From NCBI GenBank assembly GCA_964017235.1, contig OZ024929.1, forward strand, positions 108,733,793 to 108,797,792: DNA of 64,000 bases, written 5' to 3'. Each line of letters starts with the position of its first letter. The first letter of the stretch is position 1. Below are positions 1 through 13,100 of this stretch, in pieces. This DNA comes from Sabellastarte sp. h YS-2021. Taxonomy: Eukaryota; Annelida; Polychaeta; Sabellida; Sabellidae. Under the pieces are notes generated by a model. The model was not told the origin of the DNA. It did not search any database and was given only the letters and a program-made list of their open reading frames with translations. Position numbers and translations under genes: made by a program.

Positions 1-1617
1 GTTTGGCTGTCCTCATTTGACCTTGAAGGAGGGGCCCAAGGTCAAATCCGACCACACCAGAAGATTCCCAGCGCATGATTTCCTATATGTTGGTTTACCA
101 TCCCAAACATCTAGGACCAATAATAAGCGAGTTATAAGCACTTTTAAGTTTGGCTGTCCTCGTTTGACCTTGAATGAGCGGCCCAAGGTCAAATCCGACC
201 ACACCAGAAGATTCCCAGCCCATGATTTTCTATATGTTGGTTTACCATACAAAACCTCTAGGACCAATAATAAGTGAGTTATAGGCACTTTTACCTTTGG
301 CTATCTTCGTTTGACCTTGAAGGAGGGGCCCAAGGTCAAATCCGACCACACCAAAAGATTCCCAGCCCATGATTTCCTATATGTTGGTTTACCATCCCAA
401 ACCTCTAGGACCAATAATAAGCGAGTTATAAGCACTTTTAAGTTTGGCTATCCTCGTTTGACCTTGAAGGAGGGGCCCAAGGTCAAATCCGACCATGCCA
501 GAAGATTCCCAGCCCATGATTTCCTATATGTTGGTTTACCATCCCAAACCTCTAGGACCAATAATAAGCGAGTTATAAGCACTTTTAAGTTTGGCTATCC
601 TCGTTTGACCTTGAAGGAGGGGCCCAAGGTCAAATCCGACCATGCCAGAAGATTCCCAGCCCATAATTTCCTATATGTTGGTTTACCATCCCAAACCTCT
701 AGGACCAATAATAAGCGAGTTATAAGCACTTTTAAGTTTGGCTGTCCTCGTTTGACCTTGAATGAGCGGCCCAAGGTCAAATCCGACCACACCAGAAGAT
801 TCCCAGCCCATGATTTCCTATATGCTGGTTTACCATCCCAAACCTCTAGGACCAATACTAAGCGAGTTATAAGCACTTTTAAGTTTGGCTGTCCTCGTTT
901 GACCTTGAAGGAGGGGCCCAAGGTCAAATCCGACCACGCCAGAAGATTCCCAGCCCATGATTTCCTATGTGTTGGTTTACCATCCCAAACCTCTAGGACC
1001 AATAATAAGCGAGTTATAAGCACTTTTAAGTTTGGCTATTCTCGTTTGACCTTGAAGGAGGGGCCCAAGGTCAAATCCGACCACGCCAGAAGATTCCCAG
1101 CCCATGATTTCCTATATGTTGGTTTACCATCCCAAACCTCTAGGACCAATAATAAGCAAGTTATAAGCACTTTTAAGTTTGGCTGTCCTCATTTGACCTT
1201 GAAGGTGAGGCCCAAGGTCAAATCTGGCCACACCATAAGATTCCCAGCCCATGATTTCCTATATGTTGGTTTACCATCCCAAACCTCTAGGATCGATAAT
1301 AAGCGAGTTATAAGCACTTTTAAGTTTGGCTATCCTCGTTTGACCTTGAAGGAGGGGTCCAAGGTCAAATCTGACCACATCAGAAGATTCGCAGCACATG
1401 ATTTCCTATATGTTGGTTTACCATCCCAAACCTCTAGGATCGATAATAAGTGAGTTATAAGCACTTTTAAGTTTGGCTATCCTTGTTTGACCTTGAAGGA
1501 GGGGTCCAAGGTCAAATCTGACCACATCAGAAGATTCGCAGCACATGATTTCCTATAGGTTGGCTTCACATTGCAAACCTCTAGGACCAATAATAAGGGA
1601 GATATAGGCACTTTTAA
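1..1617. repeat. Tandem array, 147-bp unit, about 11 copies
   Basis: Units begin with GTTTGGCT at 1, 148, 295 (first base changed), 442, 589, 736, 883, 1030, 1177, 1324 and 1471, an invariant 147-bp step. The last unit is diverged and ends near 1617. Each unit carries an inverted pair, TTTGACCTTG and CAAGGTCAAA, separated by 11 bases. Because 147 is a multiple of three and the unit lacks stops in some frames, long open frames arise on both strands (311-1453 plus, 595-1023 minus). They are repeats of one 49-residue translation and have no protein-like features. Confidence 0.95.
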
Positions 1618-1995
1618 AGTCCTCTATGTGGGTTACTTCGGCACTCCGTGGATGACCTTGAGTTAGGAGCTTCAAGGTCAAATGTGTGCAAGGTTGTAGA
1701 GGACATGTATATGTGTCATACATATCACCTATGAAGAGATTCAACCTTCTACCTATGAGGAACAGCCAGTAGAAAAATGTAGATTATTTTCAAAGAAATG
1801 CCCGTGGCGGCCATCTTGTTTTTCAGAATGAGGCTATTTTCCTTCCCAGAGAAGCTTACCCCCCAATGAAGATATCCTGCAAATTTGGTGAACCTAGCTG
1901 CTGTTGTTTTCCTCTTAGAGCGTTAACGCCAAAAATCTCTCTACGCGCGGCGGCGGCGGCGGTGGTGGCGGCGGCGTAGCGAACGCTAAACCAAA

Positions 1996-2023
1996 GTATC
2001 CACCGGATGCTTCCGGTGGATAC
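1996..2023. repeat. Perfect 12-bp hairpin at element end
   Basis: GTATCCACCGGA (1996-2007) pairs with TCCGGTGGATAC (2012-2023) around the four-base loop TGCT. It sits beside the GC-rich triplet stretch and marks the putative 5' end of the minus-strand element. Confidence 0.85.
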
Positions 2024-3186
2024 AAAAATTTTAAATTAATTATTTCTTTGTGTAAGTTACGAATAAGACTACTTTCATACAGTAATACAGTAATTATTAA
2101 CTACAGCCCTCTCAACTACCCATCACAATATAACCAATAAAATACTATACATAACATAAAACACTGAAAAAATAAATAAATAAAATAGATTTGTATATAT
2201 TGCAAATGTAACCATATTGCATTTCATCCACAATTAAAGAAAACTAAATATTTCAATTTTCTTTTGCAAGTAATTACTTCCTAAATCTGTTGATAATATT
2301 GTTATGGTTGAATCCAGATTTTTAGAAATATTTTAGAGTTATTTATGTTATGAATGTTTGATAAATAAACTTTTTCTAAATTTACATACATTGCAAATGA
2401 AAAATTGATTTTTAAAAGATTTTACAGAAAGCAAACATTTTAACAGCATAAAAATTCTGTAATAACTGGAAGTGGGTCACATTAGTGTAGGCCAGTTATA
2501 TAAAGTATTATCAATGCCAAAATTATTACTGATCATGTAAAGGAATGTGGCCCATTTTATAATTTTCAGAAACCAAAACTACTTTGTTTTGTATTAATTT
2601 GCGATATTTTTTGGTGAGTCATATTGGTCCTATTCATGTATAGCTTTTTATTACTCTTTTTATATAGCTGTTTTTGTGCATTTTAATTATTTTTGTTGAT
2701 GTCTTTGGTATATATATTGCTTCCTTGTTATATATTTTATTCCAATGCCAAAAAAATTAAAATAAATAAATAAGTAAACAAAATGAATAATAAAATTAAT
2801 ATTAATAACTTTTTGTTAAATGTATGTATGTATCAGTATATATCATTGAACTAAAACGTCTTTTATGTTATTTTTTTCATTATTTTTTATTACTCTCATG
2901 CATTATCAATGGTTTTTGCGGCTTTCTATCAAAATTTAATAAATTTTGGGGACAAATATGTACAAATTTCCATTCATAAAACATATTTTACATTGAAAAA
3001 TTATTTGTAAAAATGTTAAAGCAATCAGACAGGTTTAACAGCCTGAAAAATCCACGGATCCCAATATTTAAAATTCGTAGAATAACTACTGGTTTATAAA
3101 CTCAATTTTCGCCCACCTAAGAAGACTGAAAACTATATTTTAAAAGATAGTTTCATGAAGAAAAATTACTATGTTGAAGATATATA
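2024..3186. other. AT-rich intergenic DNA
   Basis: Strongly AT-rich sequence with short A and T runs. I see no exon, recognisable repeat unit or RNA gene in it. Confidence 0.6.
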
Positions 3187-3378
3187 CCGTATTTTTCCAA
3201 AATATGGCCCGGGCGTTAATTATTTTCAAATGGCATCAGACCAGGCGTTAAATTGAACCAGGCGTTCTTTTGAAATATAAAAAACAGTGTTATAAATTGT
3301 AAACAGTGTGCTTGGTACCAGGCGTTAATTTGAACCAGGCGTTTATTTGAACCCGGGCGTTATTTTGGAAATTTACGG
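3187..3378. mobile_element. TA-flanked inverted-repeat MITE (Tc1/mariner-like)
   Basis: The termini are inverted: CCGTATTTTTCCAAAATA at the left and TATTTTGGAAATTTACGG at the right, each next to a TA (3185-3186 and 3379-3380). Inside are several copies of a motif like ACCAGGCGTTAATTTGA and two GC-rich blocks around CCCGGGCG that also pair in inverted orientation. A 192-bp element with TA target duplication fits a Tc1/mariner-type MITE. Confidence 0.75.
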
Positions 3379-3380
3379 TA

Positions 3381-4078
3381 TGTATTTTTTTAAGGAAAAT
3401 TAAGAAGGGCTTGTGTTATGACAAAAAACATTTATTTTTGAGCATTTTTCATGCTACGGAATCACTTCCTTGTTGAAAAGTAGTTCTTTGTTTACTCCCA
3501 GCATTCCTCGCGGTTTCTGTGAGGGTTTGTTTTCGAGGAAAAGCAATCCCGCGTGAGGATGATAAATGCAGTCATTTTGGAGTTATGAGCACTTTACTGA
3601 AAGTAGCCACCATTGCTATTACTCACTTAGCTATGGACCTAGGTCTGAAAAAACAGCATCAAATGAAAAGACATAAGCAATTAGGTCAAAAAACATTGAA
3701 AAGGCCAAGGAGAAACAACCAGTGTGATGTACAGCCCTTTTTAAAAACGTGACACACACACGCACGCACGCACATGCACGGAATGCGTTTTATAATCTCC
3801 TGCCTGGCGGGCCGGCAGGAGATAATAAAGTTGAAGGGGAATACAGTCCTATCCATTCCACCTTTGCTCAGTCCATTCTGCAGATAAAAGTTCTTGAAGG
3901 GTTTTCACCAATTTTAATGTGTCATCCCAACTTTAGTTGTCTTTTTCTGTCTTGTGGTTATTTTAAAATCTATATTACAATTTGTTGCATTTTTCCAGTT
4001 AAGTACCCATCAGTATAGAAGTTCTTTTGAAGCTACTTCTTTCTATTCATTGTCTCTTTGAAATTTTCATGAGTGCTC
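3381..4078. other. Region downstream of PUSL1, no gene recognised
   Basis: Short open frames of 77 and 89 codons lie on the plus strand, but neither resembles a known family. A CA/CG-type microsatellite (ACACAC then repeated GCAC) occupies about 3752-3780. A perfect hairpin, ATCTCCTGCC (3795-3804) with GGCAGGAGAT (3814-3823), follows. The 3' UTR of PUSL1 (minus strand) should lie here. Confidence 0.5.
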
Positions 4079-4131
4079 TCATTGAAACAAATGAAACTGC
4101 ATTAATTGCAGTACTAAGTGCTTCAAGAAGT
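4079..4131 (-). CDS. PUSL1: PUSL1 candidate terminal exon
   Basis: After the donor at 4220, an acceptor TTTAATAG joins in phase to 17 further residues and a TGA at 4081-4079. This gives a protein length close to the family norm. The intron would be only 88 bp and the tail is not conserved, so this end is tentative. Confidence 0.4.
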
Positions 4132-7100
4132 CTATTAAATAAGCAAAGGGAAAAACATCGGAATGAGAAATTCATTTTGCAACATCTCAACACACAACAA
4201 TTAAAAGTTCTAGAATTACCTGTTTCATTGTAATGCACTTTTGCAAGATAAAGCCCTACTGCTGGGATATGAAACACAGAGTTTTGGATTACTGGTGAGT
4301 CATAATTGTGGTATTTCAGCGGATTTTCCAGCATATCAGTGACTACATCTGGAGATAGTAATCCTTTTCCAACAGCCAAAATCACACCGGTCATTTGCCG
4401 TACCTAGAGAATATAATTTCAGAAATAGCTATGAAACTTGCAATCAACTTTACTGCACAATTGTATTTCATTGTTTGCTGTAACTGATAAAGAATACAGT
4501 TTCAAAAACAGTAAAATTTTCTGTTGTGAAATTAGGATTTACTTATTTTACCTTCTGCTATTTAGGTTCAAAACATTATGATATAATGATCTGGATCCTG
4601 GTGCAGTTGAACTTAGTTTTTGCTATCTCAAGCGTATTTTTATCATTGTAATTTTAGAACATCTGATGACTTTCTTGTTGGCAAGTTTTTGGTCCTGGTG
4701 CTGCCAGTACTAAAGCATGATGGATGGCATAGATACATAGTACAGATCTATCACAATGGTCAGTACAATAGAGTATATTAAATACAAAATGTGCAAAAAC
4801 AGTTCCCATCCCAGAAGACCTTTCAACTTCAAGTAAAATGTTTACCTGGTGATACATATATGACCTAGAAGTGTATTTGAGGTCCCACACATCATAAAAC
4901 TGATTGTATATGTCCATGTGTTCTTGAAAGGATATTTGCCCAGGCTCTACCACCACCTTGTGCAAAGAATCCACACAAAAATAATAAAAAATAAAGACAA
5001 GAAAAAAAATGTATAATGAGAAATACACATAAACATAATTGCTTGACTGTCAAAGTCACAATAAAACTAAAGTTATAAGTATTATTTAGAGAGAGCTAAA
5101 TAATTTTGGGCTGTATGAATCAAGTTCACATTCCCTAAACCGTGTTGATTATCAGTACACAGATTGTCACATACAATATCAGAAATAGAAATTATTCCAG
5201 ATTAAAAATGCCTTATCTAATATTTCTTGGGGTTTCAATCTTTAGCGAATGTATCCACATGCATAAATGTGGCTTGTGGATGTGCATTGTGGCAAAAAGT
5301 TCAAACAGTATAGTTATAGGAGTTTGAAAATTTCTGGTGCAGTGCTGTGGGTGCAGGTAGTGGCTCGCATTAATTTTCGTGCAGTGACCAAATTTTCACG
5401 CAAGCCTCAAGCTACCACAAGCAAGATAGGACACATATTCCACAGATATTTAAGGTTATTTGGTATCAAAATTTGTGTCGCATTAAATTTAATACAAGAG
5501 TTAAAAAATAATAATAAAAATCTGACCATAAATAAGGAAGTTATAACAATTTGAAGAAATCTTTTTATGTATGTTAATTTATTTTACCACAAAACTTTAC
5601 AAAAATTAACACATGCTCCCTTTCTCCCCAATGAAGTGAACTTTGAAACTTACTTATATGTATAATCACTTTAAGAGCTTAACATTGGAAATTAGCAATA
5701 AAGTACCAGATGCTGTTTATTATCAACCTGATGTCAACACTTCATACCTACATCAAAAGAGAAAATAGTGTGCCCTTTCTCCACAGCCTGAGGAAATAAT
5801 GTTAGACATGTGGAAACAAGATAAGGAAATTGTGAAAAGGTACAAAGATAAGTAGTCTTTCAAAACAGAGAGTGTAAACTATATAAACACCTAGTAGGAG
5901 AAACAACACCTAAGAAAGAGAAAATGCATGAAAACAAAAAGTACTAAAACAAGATAATTGCAAGCTGACAGCAGTTATTTGTATAATAAAATTTATTAAT
6001 TAAAGTATAGCTACCAATTGAGACAGTACAATTCTGAAAAAGTACATACATGTATAATAATCAGTTGCAGTAATCCATATGGCTCTGTGATTTGAGAAAT
6101 ATGTCTTAAATGTGTTAGTAGAAAACATTCTGGCTAAGCCAAGGACAAAGTTCAAACCATGACGTTGCATACCCTAAAACCAGTAACAACTTCCTTCACC
6201 TTAGAGTTTCTGAGATATAGTCCAAACAAAATTTTTAGGTCAATTTCACCACAGTATGGTCAAATCAAATCACGCTATGATATTGCACCTACACCCCTCA
6301 AACAATATGGCTGCGTGGTGTCATTATCCTATACCCGTTGTATTCAAAATATAGCTCCGACAAGATATTAAATGTCAGGGTTCCTATAGCAAGGTCAATT
6401 TAGGTCAAATCATGATCATACCTAACATTGCACATCTATCCCCAATGAAAATCTCTGCCAGGTATCAACTTCCTTCACCTTATAGTTTCTAAGATACAGC
6501 CCACACAAACTTCTTACCATCAACCCCCAACTGCCCGACCATCTGCCCATCTGGCCATTGGACAAGATTATAAAGATCAAGGTTACAATGGCAAGGTTAG
6601 ATCAAAATCACATCATGATGTTGCACACCTATGTCCCTCAACCAATATCCCTGCCAAGTGTCAACTTCCTACACTTTGGAGTTCCTAAGATATAGACAGA
6701 ACAACAAGATTTTTATGCTTGGAGTCACTACAGCAAGATCGAAGGTCAAATCAAGGTCAAACTATGATGTTGCAAACCTACACCCCAAGACCAATCTCCC
6801 TGCCATGTCTCAACTTCCTCCATTTTATGATTTATGAGACATAGCTTAGAAAAATTTTTCAAGGTCAAATTACTATGGCAAGGTCAAATCAAAGTCACAC
6901 CATGACATGGATACCTATACCTACAACCAATATCCCTGCAAAGTATCAGCTTGCTTCATCTCATCATTTCTGAAATGTAGCCTGGACAAATTTTTAATGG
7001 TCAGGGTCCCTATGGTATGGTCAAATCAAAGTCACACTGTAGCATTTGCATACCTACATTCCTGACCATATCCATGCCAAGTATCATCTTACACCTTACA

Positions 7101-10100
7101 GTTTCTGAGATATAGCCTGGACAAGATTTTAAAGCTTGGAGTTACTATAGCAAGGTCAAATCAAAATCATACCATAAAACTACACACCTACACTTCCAAC
7201 CAACATTTCTGCCAAGTATCAACTTCCTTTATCTTATGGTTTCTGAGATATAGCCTGGACAAATTTTTGAAGGTTGGGAACAAAGTGGCAAGATCAAATC
7301 AATGTCACACTTTGGTGTTACACACCTACACCTCCAACCAATGTCCCAACCAAGTATGAACTTCCTATACCTAGCAGTATCTGACATATAGAATAGAGAG
7401 ACAAGATTTTCCTATCTTCCGCCCACCCAACCACCCACCTGACCAAACACCCACCTACCCAGGCAGATGACATGGGTGAAAACAATACCCACACAATCTT
7501 TATATCTGTGAGATACAAAAACATTCAGATTGTAGAACAATTGATAAGCCTATCTCAGCCTACAAGGTATTAGCAACATACTTTCATAGGTTTCACCAGG
7601 CTCTGCATGTCCTTTTCTTTGAGAGCAGAAAGCGTGGTGAAGGCACTGAAGTCATGCTCTCCATTTAACCTCTTTGCTGCTTCCTGGACAAGGTTCATGT
7701 CTAACGGAGAGCTGTTAATATTCAAATGAATTACAAATCCAAACCAAAATACATTCAACAATACATGCAACAATCGTACAGTGTGGACGATAGTTACGGA
7801 ATACTCTTTTTCTCCCTTATTTCAGATGGATTTTAAAGCAATACAATTTACCAAATCAGTGTTGAAATATCTTTCCAATGACAGATATTATGTATATGTG
7901 GGTAAAGTAAGTTTTAACATGTAGGCAAAAATGGGCACTTGTTGACACCTTCCAGCTTGATGGGATTTGGGTGAACATGGTTTATACAGCTGTTTTATTT
8001 AATGCAGAAATATATGATTAAAAAACAACTTGTTGTTCGTGTAGGTTTTCATACAAAGGAAACCTATGGGTAGCTTTTGTTATGTACACCCGCTATAAAT
8101 ATTGGTACTGTTGTCAGGATATACAAGTTCTGGAATAACCAGACCTTGTGCATTGGAGAACCAATGTTTATTATATCCAAAGGTTAATATAAAAGCATCC
8201 ATTGTAGCAGGCCATCATTTATTATAAGGCATATATGCTAAAGTCTTATAGTCAAATTGACACAAGTCGGATTTTCACCTTCCACACTTCTGACTAATAC
8301 AAAGCAAGTTGTCAGCACTTTTATATTTGACCACTTTTCACCTTGAACGAGTGCTACAAGGTCAAATCTGACCACAACAAAAGATTCCCTTTGCATGATT
8401 TCCTACAGGCTGGTTTCACATCCAAACCTTCGATGACCAATGAACAATGAGAACAAGGTCAATTTTGACAACATCAAAAGATTTACAGCCAATGATTATC
8501 TACAGGTTAGTTTCACATCAGAAATTTCTATGACCAATAGTGTTATATAAGCATTTAAATTTTGGTTGACCCCTTTTGATCTTGAACAAAGTATTTTTTT
8601 CAGAAAGAGTTCAATCAAATAAGATTAGACTGACAACACCTCTTGCCACAAATAAATTATGTAAGACTCAATATGTAAGAATTAATATTTTCCTTTTCCA
8701 GTGTTGTTCAATGAATGTGTTTTCTACATATATTTAAGAAATGCCATACACACCTTTATTATAATTGTCAGAAATTATAATTGATTTGAATTCGTTCAGC
8801 TTTTTTCAGCAAAGGGTTAGACCAGAAATTTGTTTGATCAATCAGAAAGGTCTTGCGACAATTTTATTAAGCATATAAATGTTAGACTGTCCCGGAAATA
8901 CTAGAACTTGGATTAGATTTGAATTTTGGTCATGTCCATATAAGGAAATCGCTTTTTCCAAAAATAGAGTGACACACTTTCTCGCTGGCAATGCAACAAG
9001 ATAAGAATCAAGCAATGAATTAGATAAGATGTCTCAAGACCAAGTTCAGTAAATGATCACAATATGTTTAATAAGTTTCACAAAGTAAAACTTCATGTGA
9101 ATATCTAAATTATGAATGTTTTAACCAATCTTAATGTAAAAGATTTTCTCATCTGTTTCTTGCTATTCTACTGAATACAGCTTAACTGATGCCAATTAAC
9201 ATGGTCAAAAATCACAGTAACTTACCTCACGGTGAGAATACGGTCAAGCTCTAATGGAGAATATGGTTGGCTGAAAGGACTAAAACCAGGCTGCTTCTGA
9301 ACCTGGATTCTACAAGTATAATTGAACAACTGAATCATACTTAAATCTGTATATGTTATTTATTAAAATATCAACAAACAAAAACTTCTATATTGGCACT
9401 GTTCAATTAAAAATACTTGCATTCGAGATCACTGTGTTTTTATGTGCTTATTGACATTTCTCTCAGTGTTAATATATATTTATATTTTTTGTCTTTTATA
9501 TAATTAAAATGTAAACAAAAAGATTACTAGCATTAGTGATGAATGGCACCTCTGTCCAAGAAAATAGATCCAATTTTCAATGTCTGTGATGCTATCTCAA
9601 TAATTTTTTTTTGCTAAGGTACAAGTTTCTGTAACATTCTTTCAGTATTTCATGGTAAAAGCATTGTTTCAATGTGATGAAAAAATCTGGTTTTCTGTAT
9701 ATATTGCTACTGTGGATGATATCTTATGCACCATCCATGCCCCCATTAAATTTTACCTGTATATATAGCTTCTTCCTGTGGCACGATGTCTGCTGCTGAA
9801 GTCGTTTGGTACTCTCAAAGTTTGCAAAACCCTGAAATGATGGTGTGGTGCTGAATTTTCACACACATGTACAGTTGTATTAAGAAGAACTCTGATAACC
9901 AGAATCCCTTATGAAGTGAAGTAAACATCGAGGTCCTCGGGGGACTTTTTCATCAAATCTGACTAAGTTATTTGGAAATACTAGTTAAGTAGAAGGGTTG
10001 TCTGGTTCCTGAAATTCCACCGTATTTAATTTTTTGCTTCAAATTAATACAACATGCAAAACAAGCAGAATTCAAATATATAGAATAAGTAATTAGTATT

Positions 10101-13100
10101 CAGATAATGGTCGGGTAAACATGGTAGTTGTTTTTTGGGCTAATATTCTTTATACATTAAGAAATACCCCAATTTATAACTTTTGTATAAATCAACAATT
10201 CTTTGAATATTGCATCACTGCACTTTAATATTGTCATTACCAATGGTAATTTGGAATATTTAATGATTTGTTACATACAGCCTGTAACAATTATATCTTT
10301 TATTAATGTTTAGAACATCATGTGCAATGAGAGAAAGAATTAACCATAATACCCGAAAGTATAAATTTAATCAAATATGATATTTCTATAATTATATGAT
10401 CAATTTTGCCAACACACTACTTTAAATTTTAGCAAACTATTTTCTGGGTTGGAGAAGTTGAAACTGCTAAAAATTAATATTGATTATTCTTTTGCACAAG
10501 CACACAAAAGAAAACCCTTTATTCATGTACAGTTTAACGGTTTGTGTAGTTCTCAAACACAAAGTTGCCAATTTAATAAGTAAATTGCAAATTTAAAAAG
10601 TCAAATCTAAATATGTAATAACATTACCTACCTTATACTCTCATTATGGTGGCAAAGCATTTGATTGGCAGCAAATGTCAAAAGGCAGGGATCAAATTCA
10701 TAACCTTCTTTCCTGAAAATAAGTAGCAAACAGAATAAGACCCCACAGAACTCTCAATAATAATTTAACAGTTAACTGCCAACATATTTGGGACAGACAT
10801 GCAGTGGTACACTGTAATGGACAAACACTCCTTGTTCTTCTTGGCTTCTATGTTTAAATCTCAAGTCTTTGTCTAGAAATCTCATAGCTGATTGCTTATG
10901 TCCAGTTATGTATGGTACAAGAGTTTTAGAATTAAGAAATTAACATAAATAATAATTTAAAATTTAAAAACTTATCAACTAATTTAGTAATTTAATGATT
11001 AACTGTTCATTATCTGACATACAAGTGTTTGTAATTAAATTTCAGAAAACTTCATTTATGACACTCTGTTTCTTTTTTGTACTTTTTCAGATTCTACAAT
11101 ATTAATGTGAAACTGTTGCTCCGGCATTTACTGATACTGTTCAAGAGTTACAGAATTTTACAGACAACAAAACAATGCTCTGGAAATTATGTTAGTAGTT
11201 AGATTTGTCATGTTCTGATTTACAAAGCACTCATTTACAATAATTTGCTAATTACAATATTCTTATTTTAGATTTATAATTCATCTGAATATGTTTAAAA
11301 TATATCTGCTATGTGCTTCAAAATGAGGCTCATAAATATGTTATGTGGAGTTTGGTAAACAGATATACCACACAAGATTAGAGAGTTGATTTACTTTTAT
11401 CAATCAAAGATAATTATATAACTCCAGGATCAATGTCAAGTACATATAAAGTCCTTGTTAGAACTGCAAATCACACCTGTGTTGGAGATCCACATGTACA
11501 CTGTTACATAGTGCATGCACCCCTCTATCTGTCCTGCTTGAACTTTTTATGTCCACTGCATTTGCAGGCTGTACACATTTCAATGCTTTCTACAATTAGA
11601 GCTCTACCACTTAAGACATTGCTTCAAATGCCTTGAGCAATTTTAATAGACTTGTAAAATGCTCTTTTTTCTGTTCAAACTCAACAACGAGATTTTAATA
11701 TCTGGCAGAAGTTAAAAAAGCATCTGGAAACACAAGAAGGTTGATTCCGAGTCCATGTATTACTGAGTTATTTTCTTTTTATCAAAATTTATTCTGAACA
11801 TTTTTTGAATTCACTCTATTTGTTACTGTTTCCAAGATATCTGTGCTTTCCCAAAATCCAAAATGGCTACCAAACGTAAAAGATTCTGCATCTTTGGATA
11901 CTGAATCCAAGCACTCTTGAGAACCCTTTAAGATGAAATCTAGCTAAGAATCCCAATATCTATTACGATTTCAGAGATGCTCATGTTGCAAACATCAAAA
12001 ATGGCCACAAAAAATTAAGAAAAAAACTAAAAAAATTTGGCAAAAAAAAAAGAAAATTTTATTAACCTGTTGGAGCAAGTAATACCTTAACACTGTTCTC
12101 TCTCTCACTATGTCTAAAATATTGGCACATTTTACTATGTTCCTGTGTTTTTTCTCCCATAAATTAACCCTATAAAATCTGAAAAAATAGATAAAACAAA
12201 CTATACAAGAAAAAACTTACATCAGATCAGATGTTACCAGTGTGTTGTAAAAACATAAAATATAACGAAAATCTCCTTCACAGGCAGCAGAAAAAATTGT
12301 CAACATTTTAGCAAAAGTGGTCGGTTACCATCCTTTGAAGTTTGATTAATTTGATTTATTTGGGTTGAATGTCGCTTTCCACTCATTTTATAAGTCATAT
12401 CATGATTACTAGTTTAAAGGGAAGAGGAAATCATTACACACTAATTGGTCAAGATTCTACAATGACTTTGAAGCATTATATTTTTATTTTTTTGTTGCTT
12501 TAGAATTTGTCACCACAGAGATAAAACACCACAAAGTCTGATCAGATTATTATCCACAAAAACTGACCTCCAATGTGTCTATCACTGTTCTGACATCACC
12601 CCTTTTCTGTCTGGCTAAACCACTACGATAAAAAATACAACATAATTGTCAAAACATAATGCTTAAATAAACAAGTAAATAAGTACATCAAGACATAAAA
12701 GATTGGGTTTAGGTTAATAACAAATAACAGTTCATTGATTTTATAACTCTGGATAGTTATCCGTTTGCATATTGAATGATATTCTCTTTTCTTGCAGAAT
12801 TGGGTTGGTTTATCTCTATATCACTTTATTATATGCAAGTTCAAATCTTTAGCTGTATGATTCCAGCATAAGAAATATCTGCTAACAGGGGTGTCTCTAT
12901 AGGGTTGGGGTTTTTCTACAGATACAATGTACTCATACACTCTTCTTTTTAACAGTTATACAGCATATAAGCTTGATCAGTTTACAACTAATTGTGGATC
13001 TACTAGAAATGTTGCATTTCCAGTTTTACTGTTATTTTAGGTAAAGGCATCTTCTTGACGCTTAACATTTTTGTGATATTTGCAAGTGTAGAATTTTTAC

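Larger units (their letters stand above)
1..2023 (-). mobile_element. Helentron/HINE-like non-autonomous element, 5' end inside window
   Basis: Read on the minus strand, the element starts with a perfect hairpin (2023-1996). A GC-rich patch with CCG/CCA triplets follows (about 1978-1941), then about 320 bp of unique sequence, then a long tandem array that runs off the left edge. The same order (hairpin, GC patch, tandem core) recurs in other elements here, notably at 25639-27557 and 13572-16866. No protein domain is present, so it would be non-autonomous. The 3' end is outside the window, so the class assignment rests on the 5' half only. Confidence 0.55.

Noticed and set aside
311..1453. 380-codon open frame on the plus strand (and minus-strand partners) suggesting a repeat protein
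   Set aside because: It is the translation of a 147-bp satellite whose period is a multiple of three. Both strands are open, no start context or splice signal is special, and the array is part of a mobile element.
4027..4233. 68-codon plus-strand open frame opposite the PUSL1 last exon
   Set aside because: It is the antisense shadow of PUSL1 exon sequence and has no independent support.
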